A stretch of 18,547 nucleotides of DNA from an uncultured Alphaproteobacteria bacterium (GTDB taxonomy: Bacteria; Pseudomonadota; Alphaproteobacteria; RF32; CAG-239), in contig CALXTH010000081.1 in the NCBI GenBank assembly GCA_944391365.1, positions 1 to 18,547 of the forward strand, in the 5' to 3' direction. The translations under genes and the position numbers were made by a program. The notes beneath the pieces were generated by a model that saw nothing but the letters and a program-made list of their open reading frames with translations, searched no databases and had not been told where the DNA came from. Shown here piece after piece: positions 15,055 to 18,547 of the stretch; the first letter of the stretch is position 1; the number at the start of each line of letters is the position of its first letter.

Positions 15055-16233
15055 TTATAGTCCCCGGATAAACTCTTTAAGCCGGGTGGCTGCCGTCCGG
15101 ATGTTTTCTTCCGAACAGGCATAGCTCAGGCGGATATATTCCGGTGCTCCGAATCCACTGCAAGGAATCGCCGCAACCAGTTTTTCATCCAACAAATGTC
15201 GGCAAAATTCATCTGCGGACAGGCCGGTTGCCGAGATATCGCAAATGACATAAAAAGCACCGTCAGGTTTGAAGAATCGAATTGAAGGAATATGATCCAA
15301 GAGCCCGCAAATCAGCTCTTTCCGCCGGGCAAAAGCGGCAATCATTTTGTTAACCTCTTCGTCCGCCTCTCCCCGCAGAGCAACAACTGCCGCATATTGG
15401 ACGAATGAGGTTGCATTGCTGGTTGCCTGGCTTTGCAAGGCTGCAATTCTCCGGGTTAACCACAATGGTGCACTCAGATACCCCAAGCGCCAGCCGGTCA
15501 TGGCATAAGCTTTGGAAAAACCATTGACGGTAATGGTTCGCGCCGCAATTTCATCATTCAGAGATGCAATGCTGACATGTTTTGTTTCCGGGTTATAAAT
15601 CAGTTTTTCATAAATTTCATCAGAAAGAACCATGATATTATGCTTAACCGCGACATCGGCAATCATTTGCAAAACTTTTTCAGAATAGACCGCGCCGGTC
15701 GGGTTATTCGGTGAATTGATAATCAGCAGTTTGGTTCTCGGTGTTATTGCCTGCTCCAATTGTTCCCGGGTCGGAGCAAAACCGTTTGCCGCCGTTGTCC
15801 GAACTTCAACACAACGTGCCCCGGCCGCTTTAATCATTTCAGGATACGACAACCAGTAAGGCGCCAGGACAATAACCTCATCATCTGAACCGCACAGAGC
15901 CGTTACGGCACTGAATACGGCAAATTTGGCTCCGGTTGTGACAATAATGTTTTCTTTGGCTGTTTTGATTCCATTGGCGGCAAATTTTTTGACAATTTCC
16001 TCTTTGAGTTCAGGCAAACCGCTTGAAGCAATATAGCGCACTTTCCCTTCCTGAATAGCATGAATACAGGCATCTTTTATAACCTGTGGCGTGTCAAAGT
16101 CGGGCTCGCCGGCCGACATTGAACAAACATCTTTCCCCTGTGCTTTTAAGGCTTTGGCTTTGGCGGAAATTGCCAAAGTGGCTGAGGGTGATAACAGCCC
16201 GAGTGGGCTGCAATTCGCTTCTAAATTCTGCAT
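15055..16233 (-). CDS. aspC: Aspartate aminotransferase, class I (1-beta type)
   Basis: 392 residues, standard for the PLP fold-type I subgroup I-beta enzymes. It exchanges the amino group of aspartate (and possibly aromatic amino acids or prephenate) with 2-oxoglutarate in the cytosol. Visible features are SAGEPDFDTP (40-49), TTGAKFAV (99-106), SPNNPTGAVYS (174-184), D205 in SDEIYE, the PLP-binding K241 in NGFSKAYAMTGWRLGY (237-252), and the C-terminal YIRLSYA with the carboxylate-binding Arg. The ATG at 16233 is preceded by a weak AAGG about 12 bases upstream. It has its own promoter and is separated from the glycan operon by 330 bases, so it is probably housekeeping and not a sugar aminotransferase. 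Whether it also makes arogenate is not decidable here. Confidence 0.93.
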   Translation of the reverse strand: MQNLEANCSPLGLLSPSATLAISAKAKALKAQGKDVCSMSAGEPDFDTPQVIKDACIHAIQEGKVRYIASSGLPELKEEIVKKFAANGIKTAKENIIVTTGAKFAVFSAVTALCGSDDEVIVLAPYWLSYPEMIKAAGARCVEVRTTAANGFAPTREQLEQAITPRTKLLIINSPNNPTGAVYSEKVLQMIADVAVKHNIMVLSDEIYEKLIYNPETKHVSIASLNDEIAARTITVNGFSKAYAMTGWRLGYLSAPLWLTRRIAALQSQATSNATSFVQYAAVVALRGEADEEVNKMIAAFARRKELICGLLDHIPSIRFFKPDGAFYVICDISATGLSADEFCRHLLDEKLVAAIPCSGFGAPEYIRLSYACSEENIRTAATRLKEFIRGL

Positions 16234-16270
16234 TTTATTTAGACCTTGATTTATCTTTTTTCGACTTTAT

Positions 16271-16297
16271 ATTGTATAGTTATCGGCTTCTTGTCAA
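16271..16297 (-). promoter_or_regulatory. Probable promoter of aspC
   Basis: On the - strand a perfect TTGACA (16292-16297) is followed after 15 bases by TACAAT (16271-16276), about 40 bases before the aspC ATG. The spacer is shorter than ideal. Confidence 0.5.
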
Positions 16298-16377
16298 CCG
16301 TTATTCTGTAAAGATGGCTTTTCTGCGGCTGAAAAGATGTTATTTATAAAAAAATATTATTTATATTCATTTTTTTC

Positions 16378-16406
16378 TTGACCTGAAAAAAAAATGCCTA
16401 TATATA
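16378..16406 (+). promoter_or_regulatory. Probable promoter of tRNA-Glu
   Basis: TTGACC (16378-16383) and TATATA (16401-16406) are 17 bases apart and would start transcription 10-15 bases before the tRNA. Confidence 0.6.
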
Positions 16407-16425
16407 TACGCACAGTTCTTCTTTA

Positions 16426-16500
16426 GGTCCCATCGTCTAAAGGTTAGGACACCACCCTTTCACGGTGGTAATATGGGTTCGAATCCCGTTGGGATCACCA
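16426..16500 (+). tRNA. tRNA-Glu (anticodon UUC)
   Basis: 75 bases with an encoded CCA end. The 7-bp acceptor stem GGTCCCA/TGGGATC has one G-U pair. The D arm runs GTCTAAAGGTTAGGAC, the anticodon stem-loop is CCACCCTTTCACGGTGG with TTC in the loop, and the T arm contains GTTCGAATC. The sequence follows the bacterial tRNA-Glu pattern closely. A promoter and a hairpin terminator flank it. It marks the left side of the accessory segment that follows. Confidence 0.97.
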
Positions 16501-16504
16501 ATGC

Positions 16505-16533
16505 AAGCGGCAGGTATAAAAACTGCCGTTTTT
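16505..16533 (+). terminator. Rho-independent terminator after tRNA-Glu
   Basis: A 6-bp GC-rich stem CGGCAG/CTGCCG (16508-16513 with 16523-16528), extendable by A-T pairs, is followed by five T residues. A nearly identical hairpin occurs again at 17687-17715. Confidence 0.85.
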
Positions 16534-16641
16534 CTTTTATAAATCAAGCACTTAACCGAGTTCGAATGTTTGTTTTTTGAAAATTGCGTTTTGGGAGAAT
16601 TTTCCGAACTCGTTTGATGACAACCCTTTGTTTTTCAATAT
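16531..16641 (+). repeat. Direct repeat, copy 1 (111 bp)
   Basis: Matches 17802-17912 with five differences and no gaps by manual alignment. It contains a nested hairpin: an outer 8-bp stem CGAGTTCG/CGAACTCG (16557-16564 with 16605-16612) and an inner 7-bp stem GAAAATT/AATTTTC (16579-16585 with 16598-16604). It follows directly on the tRNA terminator. It holds no reading frame of note; a structured RNA or mobile-element end is possible. Confidence 0.9.
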
Positions 16642-16679
16642 GCTATAAAGTTTGTTTAGTCTAGAAATTATGGGATATT

Positions 16680-16707
16680 TTGATTAAGATTTAAAAGAAT
16701 TTATATA
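16680..16707 (+). promoter_or_regulatory. Possible promoter of the metallopeptidase gene
   Basis: TTGATT (16680-16685) and TATATA (16702-16707) are 16 bases apart, about 70 bases before the ATG. The sequence is extremely AT-rich, so this is only the best candidate. Confidence 0.3.
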
Positions 16708-16775
16708 TATTTACCATATTTTCAATATATCATGTTTATTTAAAATAAAGTAATTTTTATTTATGGAGTTATTTT

Positions 16776-17633
16776 ATGATTAAAATAAAAGATTACAAAA
16801 TATTTGATGTTACAGATAATCTGAGAATAGCTTTAAAAGATAATATGTTGGAGCAATATTATACAAATTCGGCTGGAAAAAATTTTGTAAAAACGATGGA
16901 AATATTGACAAATAATATTGCATCATTACCTATTAGTTTCAAACAGCCATTAAGATTTAGTTTTTTGGTTGTTCCTCCAGGAAAAGAATTTTCTTCCGCT
17001 GTTGGTCTGCCTATTGAAGAAGGTATGTGCGAAGTCCCTGCTTTACTTGATGAGAATTATCCCTTAAATTTGTGTGTTGATTATAATTGGTTTGCAAGTG
17101 GATTTAAAAATCCTGATTTCCAATCTAGAGTTGGATTAACTCATGAACTTGCACACATTGTTCATGGCGGATATTTTTGTAATCTGGGACAAATAAGTGA
17201 AGGATTTGCAGAATTAGTGCCACATTATTTAATGGGATTTGATGAGGGAAATTTAATACATCAAAAAGCTATTGCTTCTTTTCAAGAGAAAGATATGTTA
17301 AATATGGCTTTTCTTAATCAAAAAGGAATGTTTGCGGTTGATGAAATTAATGGGCGGGAAACACAACAGTTAAAATCTTATATGTCTGCATATTTATGGA
17401 TGTTGGCTTATATTAAAAGAATAGAAAATATATATGAGCTTAACAAGTTTGATGCTACAAATTTTGTGCTGAACGAATTTTCAAAAATTGATAATTATGA
17501 CTGGGATGATAAAACTAAAGTGGTTGCTGATATAATTAGAATGCCTGAAGATGATGTTATGAACGGATTAATTTTACAAAAAGAAGGAAAACGATATGTT
17601 CAGAATATTATAATTAATCAAGAATTTAAATAG
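16776..17633 (+). CDS. Putative small M1-like zinc metallopeptidase (gluzincin)
   Basis: 285 residues, with no signal peptide or membrane segment, so probably cytosolic. Residues 123-127 are HELAH and E146 in SEGFAE follows exactly 18 residues after the second His, which reproduces the HEXXH-X18-E zinc site of M1 aminopeptidases, including the EGFAE wording. SYMSAYLWML (201-210) could supply the transition-state Tyr. There is no GAMEN exopeptidase motif and the protein is far shorter than M1 enzymes (over 600 residues), so only the catalytic core seems present. The remainder is unrecognised; substrate and role are unknown. Start: ATG with GGAG 8 bases upstream. Codon use is strongly AT-biased compared with aspC or rfbG, and the gene lies between two direct repeats beside a tRNA gene, so recent acquisition is likely. 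A hairpin terminator follows. Confidence 0.75.
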   Translation: MIKIKDYKIFDVTDNLRIALKDNMLEQYYTNSAGKNFVKTMEILTNNIASLPISFKQPLRFSFLVVPPGKEFSSAVGLPIEEGMCEVPALLDENYPLNLCVDYNWFASGFKNPDFQSRVGLTHELAHIVHGGYFCNLGQISEGFAELVPHYLMGFDEGNLIHQKAIASFQEKDMLNMAFLNQKGMFAVDEINGRETQQLKSYMSAYLWMLAYIKRIENIYELNKFDATNFVLNEFSKIDNYDWDDKTKVVADIIRMPEDDVMNGLILQKEGKRYVQNIIINQEFK

Positions 17634-17686
17634 TTTAATTGTTTGTCCATTTAATTCGTAAAACGTGAGTTAAACATCACTATTTC

Positions 17687-17715
17687 AAACGGCAGGTATG
17701 GAAACTGCCGTTTTT
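17687..17715 (+). terminator. Rho-independent terminator of the metallopeptidase gene
   Basis: The stem CGGCAG/CTGCCG (17690-17695 with 17705-17710), flanked by AAA and TTTTT, is the same hairpin as the one after the tRNA, differing only in the loop. Confidence 0.85.
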
Positions 17716-17801
17716 GCGCCGCTACGAAAGCTAAAGCTTTCTACTTGCGCGAACAACTAATCTTTGCCGTGGTTGCTCCTCCCTTGCAAAGATAAGAGAC
17801 G
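17716..17801 (+). ncRNA. Structured 86-bp insertion with an anti-Shine-Dalgarno loop, possible sRNA
   Basis: Present only in the second repeat unit, between its terminator and the 111-bp repeat. It has two hairpins: GAAAGC-TAAA-GCTTTC (17726-17741) and ATCTTTGC/GCAAAGAT (17760-17767 with 17786-17793), whose 18-base loop carries CTCCTCCC (17776-17783). Alphaproteobacterial 'cuckoo'/CcsR small RNAs display CUCCUCCC in hairpin loops. There is no clear promoter, and the U-run after the second stem is not immediate, so it could equally be a small mobile repeat. Confidence 0.35.
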
Positions 17802-17912
17802 TTTCTTTTATAAATCAATAACTTAACCGAGTTCGAATGTTTGTTTTTTGAAAATTGCGTTTTGGGAGAATTTTCCGAATTCGTTTGATGACAATCCTTT
17901 ATTTTTCAATAT
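17802..17912 (+). repeat. Direct repeat, copy 2 (111 bp)
   Basis: Second copy of the repeat at 16531-16641, offset by 1271 bases. One of its five differences falls in the outer stem and turns a G-C into a G-U pair (CGAATTCG opposite CGAGTTCG), so the RNA hairpin would survive on this strand. Confidence 0.9.
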
Positions 17913-17966
17913 ATTATTTAATTTTGAGGTTGTTGAATTAGGATAATTTTTTGCGAAAGAATTTTA

Positions 17967-18005
17967 TAAAAAAAGTTCTTCAGTTGGTTTCCCAATTGAA
18001 GAACT
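17967..18005 (-). terminator. Rho-independent terminator of the right-edge gene
   Basis: A 14-bp stem (17974-17987 with 17992-18005) with a 4-base loop and one wobble pair is followed, read on the - strand, by seven T residues. It starts 7 bases after the stop of the gene at 18013. Confidence 0.92.
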
Positions 18006-18012
18006 AAAGTTA

Positions 18013-18547
18013 CTAATCATAAATGACTTCTTGATTGCGAAGTTCCAGAGGTAAGCCGTTTTTTAGCTGATACACTCTCACTGTTGATACATGCCTATCT
18101 ATAACAGAATCATAGATATCATGCAAATTCAGAGACGGGAAAATCACTTCAACGGCATATTCCGCTTTTTCATCTGTTAACAGATATTCAGGGAATTGCT
18201 GTATGATCTCATCCATACCGGGACGCAAGCAACCATAATATCCACCATAACGATGATAACATGTGAACTCGCAGATTTTTACCAAATCATTAACCTCTAA
18301 TATTTCACCTTCTTCGTTTCGAACTACAGAGGCATCATCAAAATTGAAGTAAAAACTTTGAGTAAGAGGCACCGGCTTAGTCCAGTATAACTTATATGGC
18401 AGCGTACTTTCGTCTTTTGAATACATCAAAGGTTTAATACGATGCGCCAGTTGAATAAGTCTCTCTTTGGACATTTGCTCTTTTTCAAGCAACATTCTGA
18501 CAATTGCCTGATAATTTTTCTTTGTAACCGGATTGAGCTCACGTAAT
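18013..18547 (-). CDS. Unrecognised protein, N-terminus beyond the window
   Basis: 177 residues are visible and the frame is open to the right edge (beginning LRELNPVTKKN), so the ATG at 18495 is probably internal and the true start lies outside. I do not recognise the family. The N-terminal 40 residues are charged and helical (MLLEKEQMSKERL), the centre is rich in aromatic residues and Cys (CEFTCYHRYGGYYGC), and the rest alternates like a mixed alpha/beta domain. There is no signal peptide in the visible part and no membrane segment. A strong terminator follows 7 bases after the stop, so it is the last gene of its transcript. Proximity to the repeat-flanked accessory segment makes a mobile or phage origin conceivable, but nothing in the protein shows it. 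Confidence 0.7.
   Translation of the reverse strand, partial: LRELNPVTKKNYQAIVRMLLEKEQMSKERLIQLAHRIKPLMYSKDESTLPYKLYWTKPVPLTQSFYFNFDDASVVRNEEGEILEVNDLVKICEFTCYHRYGGYYGCLRPGMDEIIQQFPEYLLTDEKAEYAVEVIFPSLNLHDIYDSVIDRHVSTVRVYQLKNGLPLELRNQEVIYD

Larger units (their letters stand above)
17634..18012. other. Gene-free stretch between the metallopeptidase and the right-edge gene
   Basis: It contains, in order, about 50 unremarkable AT-rich bases, the terminator at 17687-17715, the structured insertion 17716-17801, repeat copy 2 (17802-17912), about 55 bases with nothing recognised, and the terminator of the right-edge gene. No open frame here looks coding. Confidence 0.7.

Noticed and set aside
14866..15060. 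64-codon + strand open frame in the aspC/rfbF intergenic region
   Set aside because: Composition is dictated by AT-richness, there is no ribosome-binding site, and the protein resembles nothing; the frame ends inside the aspC stop.
15055..16233. The PLP enzyme as a sugar aminotransferase of the glycan operon
   Set aside because: Motifs (NGFSKAYAMTGWRLGY, NNPTG) are those of class I aspartate aminotransferases, not the DegT/DnrJ/EryC1 family, and it has a separate promoter.
16556..16575. GAGTTCGAAT in the 111-bp repeat, resembling a tRNA T loop and hence an att-type tRNA remnant
   Set aside because: Only the T-loop-like core matches; acceptor and T-stem sequences of tRNA-Glu are not repeated, so there is no evidence for a duplicated tRNA 3' end.
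16501..18012. CRISPR array or insertion sequence
   Set aside because: Only two repeat copies 1.27 kb apart and no transposase, integrase or cas-like frame.

Overview
The window looks like a stretch of chromosome from a Gram-negative bacterium. The evidence is a CDP-hexose surface-polysaccharide operon, a phosphoethanolamine-transferase-like inner-membrane enzyme, a two-subunit-type 3-oxoacid CoA-transferase and a 1-beta aspartate aminotransferase. Gene style and moderate GC with AT-rich intergenic DNA would suit a host-associated alphaproteobacterium, but no rRNA or strong taxonomic marker is present, so this is only an impression.

Layout: (1) 1-554, + strand: 3' part of a 3-oxoacid CoA-transferase subunit B gene, cut by the left edge. 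Its stop overlaps the stop of the converging operon. (2) 14727 down to 551, - strand: one uninterrupted operon of 12 genes with gaps of -11 to +14 bases. In transcription order it encodes RfbF, RfbG, an extended SDR, an HpcH/HpaI-type aldolase, a classical SDR, a 3-dehydroquinate-synthase-family cyclase, a three-part membrane protein (LamG-like, phosphoethanolamine transferase, PLC-like/menorin-like barrel), a ThDP enzyme of the acetolactate-synthase type, then two glycosyltransferase pairs (GT2 followed by an uncharacterised GT-B-like protein, twice). (3) 14728-15054: AT-rich intergenic DNA with a possible operon promoter and one perfect DnaA box. (4) 15055-16233, - strand: aspartate aminotransferase. 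(5) 16426-16500, + strand: tRNA-Glu(UUC). (6) 16501-18012: AT-rich accessory segment. A small M1-like zinc metallopeptidase gene lies between two near-identical 111-bp direct repeats; the second repeat is preceded by a short structured element with an anti-Shine-Dalgarno loop. (7) 18013-18547, - strand: an unrecognised gene running off the right edge, followed by a strong terminator.

How the genes fit together: RfbF and RfbG make CDP-4-keto-6-deoxyglucose. The following aldolase, SDRs, DHQS-like cyclase and ThDP enzyme have the chemistry needed to lengthen, branch or cyclise a carbon skeleton, so the operon may make an unusual branched or carbocyclic surface sugar. The four glycosyltransferase-like proteins would assemble it, and the fusion protein may decorate the glycan or a lipid. 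No flippase, polymerase, ligase or ABC exporter gene is in the window. The most notable signals are this combination of enzymes, the three-domain fusion, an 8-base poly-G tract in a glycosyltransferase gene, an in-frame A AAA AAG slippery heptamer just before a GT/GT stop-start overlap, and the repeat-flanked metallopeptidase cassette beside the tRNA.
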